A model generated the notes under the pieces. That model worked only from the letters and a program-made list of their open reading frames with translations. It had not been told where the DNA came from and made no database searches. Position numbers and translations under genes: made by a program. Positions 36,293-44,676 of a stretch of 64,000 nucleotides of DNA are shown one piece after another; within the stretch, counting starts at the first letter, position 1, and each line of letters starts with the position of its first letter. This DNA comes from Leptospira perdikensis (GTDB taxonomy: Bacteria; Spirochaetota; Leptospiria; Leptospirales; Leptospiraceae), in assembly GCF_004769575.1 (NCBI RefSeq), contig NZ_RQGA01000010.1, positions 1-64,000 of the forward strand. Direction: 5' to 3'.

Positions 36293-37819
36293 ATGAAGGC
36301 CCCATGGTTCCTACTTTTCCTAAGTCTTATTGTTAGTGTAAACGTCACTGCCCAAACAACAAAGACCGTCAAAAAACAAAGTCCTGTCAAAATGGAAACC
36401 CCTCCCGAAATAGAAAGAACCAAACCCGAACCGCCAAACCAATACCAACTCCGATTGATTATGGAAAATGATGCTTTTGGTGGTTTTTCGGATCGGTATT
36501 ATACGAATGGTTCGCGATTGGAATTTCACATGACAGCGGGGGAATCCAATCCTACCAGAAGGATTTTGGGATATTGGAACGAATTATTCATTACACCTTC
36601 AGAAACAACAAAATATTTACAAGGGTTTGCCCTGGGACAAGAATTCTATACACCAACGAACATAACAAAGGCGGATGTATCTTATGGAGACCGTCCTTAT
36701 TCCAGTCGTGCCTATTTTAGTAATTCTTTAACCACGGCAACAGAAGATACGAGTATTACTACTGAGTTAGAAGTTGGTATGATAGGACCATCTGTGGGTG
36801 GTAAATCAGCGCAAATGAACTTTCATAATTTGATTGGTTCCCCAACACCTCAAGGTTGGGATACACAAATTCCTAATTCTTACTCAGGCGCTATAAGAAC
36901 CGATATCCGTAAGTTCTATCATCGATTTGTTGGAACCCAGTACAACGTAAATTTAGGGAATATTCAAACTGACGTGTCTTTTGGTCTTATCTTTCGATTC
37001 GGTAACGTAGACAAAACACCGGGACCAGGTAGTTCTGCTCTACAACCAGGTCCGCCAATTCTACATGAGGATGGAAAAGGATATTGGTATTTTTATATAA
37101 ACCCAGGTGGCACATTACAGCTGTATAATGCAACAATCCAAGGTCAAATAGGCACGGAAAGAACTTACAAAGCACAAAATAGAAATTCTGCCTTTAGTAA
37201 TTTGGATAACTATTTAAATAATCCCACTTTAGAGGCAGGAGAAAGAGAAATTCAATACAAAGCTCTCACAGAAGACAACGGTAGGAATTCTTTACAAAGA
37301 TATATATTGTTCAATGAATTTTTGGTCAAAGGAACAAACAATCCTTATAACATAGGACTCAATTATTTGATTTTTAACAACATATTCAATGGTGCTGAAG
37401 ATATAGAAAAAACAACTCGTATATTCCTTCTAAAAAATCTAGTCGACCAATGGGATACAATTCCAGATAACGCACGTGCTTTGGCGATTTATTCTATCTT
37501 TAGACCAGAAGGTGGAAAACTTCCACCTATCATCCGATTATATTCATACGAAGTATTGTCACAATTTATTTTAGATCCAAAACAAAGAGAGATCCTATTG
37601 CAGTTGTTACGTGACGAAATTCAATATAGAGATGAAAAAACATATGTTGCTGATTTAAAACGTGCAGTTGGATTTGTTCGAGCCGGTTTTGTTTCTGTAT
37701 CCAACGCTGGGTTTTTATTTGGTCTTCATTACAATTACCAAACAATCGACTTTCAATCGGCCAAAGGTTTACCGCAACAACACCAATGGGTAGGTTTCCA
37801 ATTAGGAAAGGTATTCTAA
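36293..37819 (+). CDS. LpxR-like outer-membrane protein (DUF2219) with large insertion
   Basis: A 508-residue exported protein (signal residues 1-20, ending VTAQ) of the LpxR family, outer-membrane barrels that remove the 3'-acyloxyacyl group of lipid A. The match is good at both ends: LIMENDAFGGFSDRYYTNGSRL, PYSSRAYF, and GMIGPSVGGKSAQMNFHNLIGS with PQGWDTQI, which carry the Asn-Asp and His residues of the active site. The last strands (FVRAGFVSVSNAGFLFGLHYNYQT, WVGFQLGKVF) also fit. Between about residues 290 and 440 lies a mostly helical stretch (FLLKNLVDQWDTIPDNARAL, QREILLQLLRDEIQYRDEKT) that LpxR lacks; family members are near 300-350 residues. AGGGGGGT precedes the ATG. Confidence 0.8.
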   Translation: MKAPWFLLFLSLIVSVNVTAQTTKTVKKQSPVKMETPPEIERTKPEPPNQYQLRLIMENDAFGGFSDRYYTNGSRLEFHMTAGESNPTRRILGYWNELFITPSETTKYLQGFALGQEFYTPTNITKADVSYGDRPYSSRAYFSNSLTTATEDTSITTELEVGMIGPSVGGKSAQMNFHNLIGSPTPQGWDTQIPNSYSGAIRTDIRKFYHRFVGTQYNVNLGNIQTDVSFGLIFRFGNVDKTPGPGSSALQPGPPILHEDGKGYWYFYINPGGTLQLYNATIQGQIGTERTYKAQNRNSAFSNLDNYLNNPTLEAGEREIQYKALTEDNGRNSLQRYILFNEFLVKGTNNPYNIGLNYLIFNNIFNGAEDIEKTTRIFLLKNLVDQWDTIPDNARALAIYSIFRPEGGKLPPIIRLYSYEVLSQFILDPKQREILLQLLRDEIQYRDEKTYVADLKRAVGFVRAGFVSVSNAGFLFGLHYNYQTIDFQSAKGLPQQHQWVGFQLGKVF

Positions 37820-37851
37820 CGAACATTTTGTAATTAGAATCGCTAATAAAG

Positions 37852-37874
37852 AATTTTGAACCTGGTTCAAAATT
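37852..37874. promoter_or_regulatory. Perfect 23-base palindrome before the MFS-GH2 operon
   Basis: AATTTTGAACC and GGTTCAAAATT are exact inverted copies around a single T. It lies 33 bases after the LpxR-like gene stop and 42 bases before the MFS start. It could be an operator for the sugar operon or, as a 9-bp stem with a CCTGG loop, a terminator; no U-run follows, which favours an operator. Confidence 0.5.
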
Positions 37875-37915
37875 TTGTCGCCAAACTAGCCGTCTATCTT
37901 TGACACTAAGCGATC

Positions 37916-39244
37916 ATGAACAATCACAATTTAGGCGGACGCCTTTGGTCTGTATTAATTCTCTTTGGACTTGTAGGTCAAATTGCGTGGTCTGTAGAGA
38001 ATATGTACTTTAACCTATTCATTTACAATATCATAACAAAGAGTACGTCCTCAGTTACAGTGATGGTACAACTCAGTGGAATTGTGGCAACCTTCGCCAC
38101 CCTCATTGCTGGAATTTTAACGGACAGAGCAGGGAATAGAAAATACTTTATTTCTATTGGTTACCTACTTTGGGGCCTTCTTACGCTTTCATTTGCCTTT
38201 GTTTCCAAAGACAATACAGCAAGATGGTTTGAATTATCTGATACAATAGAAATTATAAATCTAACGATTGCGATTGTGATCACTCTAGATTGTATTATGA
38301 CAGCATTTGGTTCCACTGCCAATGATGCTGCTTTTAATGCATACGTAACAGATAACACCGGAAATGCGAGAAGTCTTGCAGAAGGTGTTCTTTCCGCTAT
38401 GCCACTCGTTGCCATGTTGGTTGTGGCTGGAGGATTTGGAATGATTGTAAATGCCTTCGGTTACCCTGGCCTTTTTGTCGCTGTTGGAACAATGATGTCC
38501 GTTTCTGGAGTGATTGGAATTTGGCTTATCAAAGACAATCCAAATCTAAAAAAACAAAATACCAATTTTTTTTCCGATATCGCATATGGATTTCAACTGG
38601 ATGTGATTCATGGGCACCGGAAGTTATATTTATATTTTCTGGCAATGGGTATTTATGGAATCGCAAGTCAAATTTATATGCCCTATCTTATTATCTATAT
38701 GCAAGAATATCTTAAGTTTAATGCGATCCAATATTCGATCGTACTTGCAGGTGTAATTCTTGGTGCCAGTATCATTACAGTTTTTCTTGGTAAAAGTTTT
38801 GATGGCAAAAACAAAGATAAGTTACTCGTATACTTTTCTATTCTTTATATCTTTGGAATGTTATCTTTATATACAATGTCCAAATCTATCGACTTAAGTT
38901 TAAAAACACAAGTGATGTGGATCACAGGAATCACAAGCCTTATTTTAATTACAGGTTTTGTCCAGGTATTAGCCCTTCTCGGGGCACAAATTCGAGACAA
39001 TACCCCTTCTGAAAATGCAGGAAAACTACAAGGGATACGTATGATCTTTTTTGTTCTCATTCCAATGTTCATTGGCCCCATGATTGGAGAAACAATCAAC
39101 CAAAGGACAAACCTTAGTTATATAGATCCCGTGAATGGAGCAACAGCCCATGTTCCTTCACCCGAAATCTTTTTAGTTGGCGCAATCTTTTGTTTTCTCA
39201 TATTCGTTCCTCTTTCGTTATTATTACGAGGCAAACAATCTTGA
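37916..39244 (+). CDS. MFS transporter, probably for a sugar
   Basis: A 442-residue transporter with about 12 membrane segments. The N-terminal half shows FGLVGQIAWSVENMYFNLFIYN and the loop 2-3 motif AGILTDRAGNRKYF (MFS signature D-R-x-G-x-R/K). The long loop in the middle (IKDNPNLKKQNTNFFSDIAYGF) separates the halves. The GlnIleAlaTrp-Glu pattern in helix 1 resembles transporters of the SLC45/GPH type that move glycosides. The next gene, a GH2 glycosidase, overlaps it by one base (TGATG), so the substrate is probably a glycoside; that is inference from context. Confidence 0.88.
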   Translation: MNNHNLGGRLWSVLILFGLVGQIAWSVENMYFNLFIYNIITKSTSSVTVMVQLSGIVATFATLIAGILTDRAGNRKYFISIGYLLWGLLTLSFAFVSKDNTARWFELSDTIEIINLTIAIVITLDCIMTAFGSTANDAAFNAYVTDNTGNARSLAEGVLSAMPLVAMLVVAGGFGMIVNAFGYPGLFVAVGTMMSVSGVIGIWLIKDNPNLKKQNTNFFSDIAYGFQLDVIHGHRKLYLYFLAMGIYGIASQIYMPYLIIYMQEYLKFNAIQYSIVLAGVILGASIITVFLGKSFDGKNKDKLLVYFSILYIFGMLSLYTMSKSIDLSLKTQVMWITGITSLILITGFVQVLALLGAQIRDNTPSENAGKLQGIRMIFFVLIPMFIGPMIGETINQRTNLSYIDPVNGATAHVPSPEIFLVGAIFCFLIFVPLSLLLRGKQS

Positions 39245-40932
39245 TGAAACTATCACATACAGAATACCCACGCCCTCAATTAGAAAGAGATAGTTATATT
39301 AACTTAAATGGAGAATGGGACCTAAGTCATTCACCAATAGGAAGTGAAACAAAAAAACATTACAAAATCAATGTCCCGTTCTCTCCCGAATCCAAGGCAA
39401 GTGGACTTGGAAACTTCATTCTCCAACCAGATGAAGAACTTGTTTACGAACGTGAATTTGAGTTACGAACTGATTTTATTAAAATAATCACATTACTTCA
39501 CTTTGGTGCTGTTGATTATTCCTGTATTTGTTTTATCAACGGAAATGAAGTTGGATCTCATAAAGGAGGTTTTTTGCCATTTTATTTTGACATTTCTTCT
39601 CATATAAAAATTGGCAAAAATACAATTCAATTAAAAGTCACGGATCCAACAGATACAGGAAATCAATCGCGAGGAAAACAAAAACTAAACCGAGGTGGAA
39701 TTTGGTACACCCCTCAATCAGGAATCTGGCAAACCGTTTGGCTAGAAAGTGTATCCGAAGATTACATAAAAGACATAAAAATTACACCGAATATAGATAC
39801 AGAATCGGTATTCATTCAAATCACTACCAGCAGTTCTAATACAACCATACAGATATTAGATGGTGATACAATTATTGCCGAGTCGTCTGGGACGAATACA
39901 AATATACCCATTCCAAACATGGAAGTTTGGTCACCAGAAAATCCAAAACTTTACAGGATTCTTATCAAAACTTCGGGGGATACCGTAAAATCCTATTTTG
40001 GAATGCGAAAGTTTTCCATAGGTTTCGATGGTAAATTCAAAAGATTATTTTTAAACAACAAACCGTATTTCCACAATGGACTTTTAGACCAAGGTTATTG
40101 GTCTGAAGGTCTTCTCACTCCACCAAACGGTGAAGAGATGGAAAAAGAAATCAAACTGATGAAAGATATGGGGTTCAATATGTTACGTAAACATATCAAA
40201 ATTGAACCTTTACGTTGGTATTATCATTGTGATCGTCTTGGTATATTAGTTTGGCAAGATTTTGTTTGTGGTGGCGGTGCTTATGAAACTTGGAAAGTTG
40301 CTTATTTGCCTTTTATTGGATGGAAAAATAAAGACACAAAGTATAAATTTTTAAACAGAACTGATGAGGATGGTAGAAATGAATTCATAAACGAAATGGA
40401 CCAAACAGTAGATTTACTAAAAAATACTGTATCTCTTGCGGTTTGGGTTCTTTTTAATGAAGGTTGGGGACAATTTGATAGCATCCAATTAACAGATAAA
40501 TTGCGAAAACTCGATGATACGAGAACCATTGACAGTGTCAGTGGATGGTATGACCAAGGAAAAGATAGTAGCGAATTAAAAAGTTTACATTTATATTACC
40601 AAAAACTAAAAGTACCAAAAAATGAATCACGCGTGATCGTATTATCTGAATTTGGTGGGTATTCTCTAAAGACAGAGGGTCATGTTTATGACGAAAACAA
40701 ACTTTTTGGTTATAAAATCCTTCCCGATAAAAAAAGTTTAGAAAAAGAATATAGAAGTTTAATTGAAGACCAATTAATCCCATTAATTGAAAAAGGACTC
40801 AGTGCTTCCATATACACTCAAGTAAGCGATGTAGAAGAAGAAATCAACGGAATTGTCACTTATGACCGAAAAATGGTTAAGTTTGATTTAGAATTGATAC
40901 AAGAGCTAAATTCAAAATTAGTATACAAATAA
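39244..40932 (+). CDS. Glycoside hydrolase family 2 (beta-glycosidase)
   Basis: A 562-residue cytosolic enzyme without signal peptide. The N-terminal sugar-binding domain has the GH2 pattern YINLNGEWDLSHSP, the immunoglobulin-like domain follows from about residue 180, and the TIM barrel from about 285. The acid/base Glu lies in VLFNEGWGQF near residue 405 and the nucleophile Glu in VLSEFGGYS near residue 470. The subgroup (galactosidase, glucuronidase, mannosidase) cannot be settled. A longer in-frame start at 39190 would lie inside the MFS gene; the ATG at 39244 fits the family N-terminus. Confidence 0.9.
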   Translation: MKLSHTEYPRPQLERDSYINLNGEWDLSHSPIGSETKKHYKINVPFSPESKASGLGNFILQPDEELVYEREFELRTDFIKIITLLHFGAVDYSCICFINGNEVGSHKGGFLPFYFDISSHIKIGKNTIQLKVTDPTDTGNQSRGKQKLNRGGIWYTPQSGIWQTVWLESVSEDYIKDIKITPNIDTESVFIQITTSSSNTTIQILDGDTIIAESSGTNTNIPIPNMEVWSPENPKLYRILIKTSGDTVKSYFGMRKFSIGFDGKFKRLFLNNKPYFHNGLLDQGYWSEGLLTPPNGEEMEKEIKLMKDMGFNMLRKHIKIEPLRWYYHCDRLGILVWQDFVCGGGAYETWKVAYLPFIGWKNKDTKYKFLNRTDEDGRNEFINEMDQTVDLLKNTVSLAVWVLFNEGWGQFDSIQLTDKLRKLDDTRTIDSVSGWYDQGKDSSELKSLHLYYQKLKVPKNESRVIVLSEFGGYSLKTEGHVYDENKLFGYKILPDKKSLEKEYRSLIEDQLIPLIEKGLSASIYTQVSDVEEEINGIVTYDRKMVKFDLELIQELNSKLVYK

Positions 40933-40942
40933 AGAAACTGAA

Positions 40943-42118
40943 ATGGAATTTATGATGGAATATTCTTTTAGTGTGATCTTGGCTGTAATTACTTTGGCTT
41001 TTGGTTTTTATTACTTTTGGGAAGTAATCGAAAAACCTGTTCTTAGGTTTAGTGAATCTGATTTTTTATTACGTATCATCGAAAGGTCACCGAACTTAAC
41101 AAACAAATATTATCCAACCTTTTGGTGTTTCAACCAACACCTAATGTTACTCCTGCTTATGTTACGCGAATACCGCACTAAAGCTTACGATTACGACAAA
41201 TTAGAACAACTAAAAATGAAGGATGGGGGGATTACGGGACTTGCTTGGTCAGGAATCCAGAACATAACCGTTAAAGATGAAACACCTATTGTTGTCGTAT
41301 TCCATACTATCAGCGGTGATGAACAAGATGTTAAATCTACGGTTAAATACTTAAGAGAACAATTCGGCTGGATAGTTGTTGTTTGTATTCGGAGGGGGCA
41401 TGGAAATCTTCCACTCACTAAACCGAAAATCAATACAATGGGTTCCACTTCTGACTTAATAGAACAACTAACCTACATTCAAAAAAAATATCCAAAAAAA
41501 CAATTGTTTGGTGTTGGAATTTCAGCCGGCTCAGGACTTCTTGCGCGTTATTTAGGAGAAGCAGGGGCCAAAAGTCAATTTAGCGCAGCCGTTGCTGTAT
41601 CCCCCGCTTACGATATCGAAAAAGCATTTCACAGAGTCCACCCTGTTTACAGTAAAATTATGGGCCAACGATTGATTAGTTATTTTCTAAAGAATCATTA
41701 TGAAAGTTTGTCAAAACTCAAAGGTGTAGAAGAACTATTAAAAATTAAAACCATTGGTGAATTTCAAGATAAGTTACATACCCTTTCGGGATATAAAGAT
41801 AAAGAGAATTATTATTACCATTCCAATCCAGTGTTAGTTGCAAAAAATATAAAGACACCACTACTCGTATTAAATTCTGCAGATGATCCTATTTGTGTGA
41901 ATCAAAATGTCTTAGAAAATCTTCATTGGTTGGAAACTCTTCCCAATACGATTCATGTCCATACCAAACGAGGTAGCCATATAGCTTACTATCAAGGTTT
42001 GAGAGCCAGTTCTTGGTCTGACACCATAATAGGTGAATACTTTGCAGCCGTCCTAAAAGAGAACTTTCCCAAACAAAAACCACACAAAAAAACAAAATCT
42101 AAACTTAAGAAAAAGTAG
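40943..42118 (+). CDS. Alpha/beta hydrolase, YheT/ABHD1-3 type, membrane-anchored
   Basis: A 391-residue protein with one N-terminal membrane segment (YSFSVILAVITLAFGFYYFW) and an alpha/beta-hydrolase domain. The nucleophile elbow is GVGISAGSGLLARYLGE near residue 195, in a setting like the YheT family GFSLGGN motif but with Ala and Gly-Ser changes. The acid is Asp in NSADDPIC near residue 318 and the His is in KRGSHIAYYQG near residue 350. A basic tail ends the protein. It lies 10 bases after the GH2 gene in the same direction and so belongs to that operon. Confidence 0.83.
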   Translation: MEFMMEYSFSVILAVITLAFGFYYFWEVIEKPVLRFSESDFLLRIIERSPNLTNKYYPTFWCFNQHLMLLLLMLREYRTKAYDYDKLEQLKMKDGGITGLAWSGIQNITVKDETPIVVVFHTISGDEQDVKSTVKYLREQFGWIVVVCIRRGHGNLPLTKPKINTMGSTSDLIEQLTYIQKKYPKKQLFGVGISAGSGLLARYLGEAGAKSQFSAAVAVSPAYDIEKAFHRVHPVYSKIMGQRLISYFLKNHYESLSKLKGVEELLKIKTIGEFQDKLHTLSGYKDKENYYYHSNPVLVAKNIKTPLLVLNSADDPICVNQNVLENLHWLETLPNTIHVHTKRGSHIAYYQGLRASSWSDTIIGEYFAAVLKENFPKQKPHKKTKSKLKKK

Positions 42119-42145
42119 GTTAGTTAACGATCGATTGTTTTGATT

Positions 42146-43285
42146 TTACTTTGTCTTCGTTCGATAATTCTGTGGCGAAAGCCCAAACCGATTTTGAAAG
42201 AGTTTGTGAAAGGAGGATTTGGAATTGAATCCAGACGCATATATTATACTGAGTATTGTCATATCATATCTTTCTAAAAGGAGCCTTGCCGCTTCTTGCA
42301 AACGAAATTGATTTACATAATTACGAAATGTACAACCCAAACGAGAATTTAAAATCTCAGAAAGTTGATGAGAATCCAAATCCAACTCTTTTGCCAAAGT
42401 AAGTAACGTTAAGTCCTCATTCAAATATAACTTATCCACATTCATCAGATCATCTAAACGTTGTAAAACCTGAGCGATATCGATGCCTTTCACACGACTT
42501 TCCTTATACCGTGCCAACCGAGTTTCTGTTTTAAAATTTAGTATTAGATCTTTGTGATTCATTTTAGAAAGCAAAACTAGAATCAAAAGACAAGTTAAAC
42601 TTACACAAGCAATAAGAAAGATTTGCATAAAAAACAGTTGAGCAAAAACAAACAAAACCATGACTAAAAGCGAATAGAGTAGTAGGAATAAAAATGGTTG
42701 GAATGAGGACTCAATACTTATTTTCGAATTTAACTTCCAACGGATCACTCGAACGAAAATGGCAAACATGTAACAAAAAATAGATACTACTCCTACACCA
42801 AGTAAAATTGTTATGGATGTTGTATAACTATTATCACTATGAGTTTGTGAATCAAGAGAAGGCAGAACAAAACCCGCAGGACGGAAGAAAAAGATATAGA
42901 AAATACTCAGTATACTCGGCAGAAAATGAAGGAAATGAATTTGGGAAAACTCTCCCCCACTCATTTCTTCAAAAAAAAGATAACTAAGAGGACCGAGGAG
43001 GAGGAGACAAGGAATATGAATTCCATAGAACAAAGGATAAGAGTTCATTTCTTTTGTAAGTTCAACGTAAATATGGAGTTGGAGAATGGTAAGTGAAAAA
43101 AATAGAAATGTTGTTGTATATTGATTCAGGAAACAAATATCAAAATTTTTTCTAAAAGAAGTGGCATTCAGATCTGAAGGCAAATTAGTCTGTTTTTTCT
43201 TAGTTCCCTTTTGGATCGTTTCCATCCAATACGAAACTGCCAAAAGAAAAGCAACCACGGCTCCCACAAAGGGAATCAAATTCAT
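42146..43285 (-). CDS. Membrane-bound AraC-family regulator
   Basis: A 379-residue regulator whose first 235 residues form about seven membrane segments, and whose C-terminus carries the AraC DNA-binding pair: LTLLAKELDLDSHQLSEILN near residues 290-315 and MTILSIIYASGFNSKSSFHKLFQNRFG near residues 345-370, ending SPQNYR. Membrane AraC proteins of this layout are a leptospiral speciality and likely sense envelope or lipid-phase signals. It is divergent from the PfpI-like gene; the 119 bases between them hold an inverted repeat TCCGT-N6-ACGGA (43355-43370) that may be a binding site. Confidence 0.87.
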   Translation of the reverse strand: MNLIPFVGAVVAFLLAVSYWMETIQKGTKKKQTNLPSDLNATSFRKNFDICFLNQYTTTFLFFSLTILQLHIYVELTKEMNSYPLFYGIHIPCLLLLGPLSYLFFEEMSGGEFSQIHFLHFLPSILSIFYIFFFRPAGFVLPSLDSQTHSDNSYTTSITILLGVGVVSIFCYMFAIFVRVIRWKLNSKISIESSFQPFLFLLLYSLLVMVLFVFAQLFFMQIFLIACVSLTCLLILVLLSKMNHKDLILNFKTETRLARYKESRVKGIDIAQVLQRLDDLMNVDKLYLNEDLTLLTLAKELDLDSHQLSEILNSRLGCTFRNYVNQFRLQEAARLLLERYDMTILSIIYASGFNSKSSFHKLFQNRFGLSPQNYRTKTK

Positions 43286-43404
43286 AACAACAATTACGGA
43301 GAATCAAAATCCATTTGTCTATTTTTTAATACATTTCGACATCTTTTTAGTCCATCCGTATCCAAACGGACGACCGGTTTACAGATTTCGGAGATACTTT
43401 TATC

Positions 43405-44586
43405 ATGAATCAAAACCTTCGCCACAACCAGAAAAAAAATCACCCGTTTTCAACAAAACAAATGGTTCCACCAATTATACTGATGACAGTATTAACATTA
43501 ACCTTTAATCATTTATCAATATTTGCTGAATCTAAAATCCAACCTGAAATTCGTTTGGAAAAAATTCATAAAAAATCAAACCATAAAAAACCGGTAATCG
43601 TCGTTATAGGAGAAAACCAATATACCGAACTCACCGATTTCATAGTCCCATACGGAATCTTAAAAAGATCTGAAATTGCAGAGATTTATGCAGTAGCCCC
43701 TAACAAAGGAACTATGGATATGTTTCCTACACTTTCTATCGAAATCACAACATCCATTGATGACTTTGACAACCTTCATCCAGAAGGTTCTGACATCGTC
43801 ATTGTCCCCGCCATTCATAACGCGGAAAATATAACCATCATTCGTTGGATTCAAAACCAATCTAAAAACGGAGCCACTATTGTGGGAATTTGTGATGGAG
43901 TTTGGACATTAGGTCATGCCGGGTTATTAAACAATAAAAAAGCGACAGGTCATTGGTATTCAAAAGAAAGTCTAAAAAATACATTTCCAAATACAGAATG
44001 GATCAAAAACAAAAGATACGTCCAAGATCAAAACATCATAACAACTACAGGTGTCACGGCTTCTATTCCCATTTCTGTAGCTTTAATAGAATCCATTGCG
44101 GGAAATAAAAAAGCAGAAGAGATGGCAAAATCACTCGGGATTCAAAGCTGGGATCCAACCCACAATACGGAAGAATTTAATTTAGATTGGAAACAATATC
44201 TAACGGCGGCAAAGAACCTAACATTCGTTTGGAATCATGAAACAATAGGAATTCCTTTGTATCATGGCATCGATGAAATATCTTTAGCACTAGTTGCCGA
44301 TTCTTATTCCCGCACTTACAGATCAAAAACAAAATTAATATCTACCAATCTTCAGCCAATCACTTCCAATTCGGGGATTCGTTTTCTTTCTGAAATCAAA
44401 GAAGAAAACCGGAAGGAAACAAATTTGATCCTAGAGATTCCAAAAGTTAAAAAAGCGAATCCACTTTTGGAAGAAACTCTTGGCCAAATCCAAAATCGAT
44501 ACGGAATGGGGACAATGCGATTTGTCGCAACACAGCTGGAGTTTTCAACTGGTCCGCTTTGTCATTATGTCACGTGTAAAGATTAA
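43405..44586 (+). CDS. Exported DJ-1/PfpI-family protein
   Basis: A 393-residue protein. Residues 20-42 (from MVPPIILMTVLTLTFNHLSIFA) form a signal or anchor; a start at the ATG at 43462 would give a normal signal peptide. The class I glutaminase-like domain covers about 60-225: VIVVIGENQYTELTDFIVPYG, IVIVPAIHN and the elbow GICDGVWTLGHAGLLNNKKATGHW in pieces, the form seen in GlxA-like AraC sensors, with Cys at the nucleophile place. A second part (about 255-390) of unknown fold follows. It is not a protease by sequence alone. It faces the membrane AraC gene, and may modulate it. Confidence 0.75.
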   Translation: MNQNLRHNQKKNHPFSTKQMVPPIILMTVLTLTFNHLSIFAESKIQPEIRLEKIHKKSNHKKPVIVVIGENQYTELTDFIVPYGILKRSEIAEIYAVAPNKGTMDMFPTLSIEITTSIDDFDNLHPEGSDIVIVPAIHNAENITIIRWIQNQSKNGATIVGICDGVWTLGHAGLLNNKKATGHWYSKESLKNTFPNTEWIKNKRYVQDQNIITTTGVTASIPISVALIESIAGNKKAEEMAKSLGIQSWDPTHNTEEFNLDWKQYLTAAKNLTFVWNHETIGIPLYHGIDEISLALVADSYSRTYRSKTKLISTNLQPITSNSGIRFLSEIKEENRKETNLILEIPKVKKANPLLEETLGQIQNRYGMGTMRFVATQLEFSTGPLCHYVTCKD

Positions 44587-44676
44587 CATAGTTAAAATCC
44601 AAAATCAAAAAATCTAATTTTAGAGTTTTAGGCTAGCATCTCGTTTGTACTCTTAAAAATTGGAATCAGTAAACGT

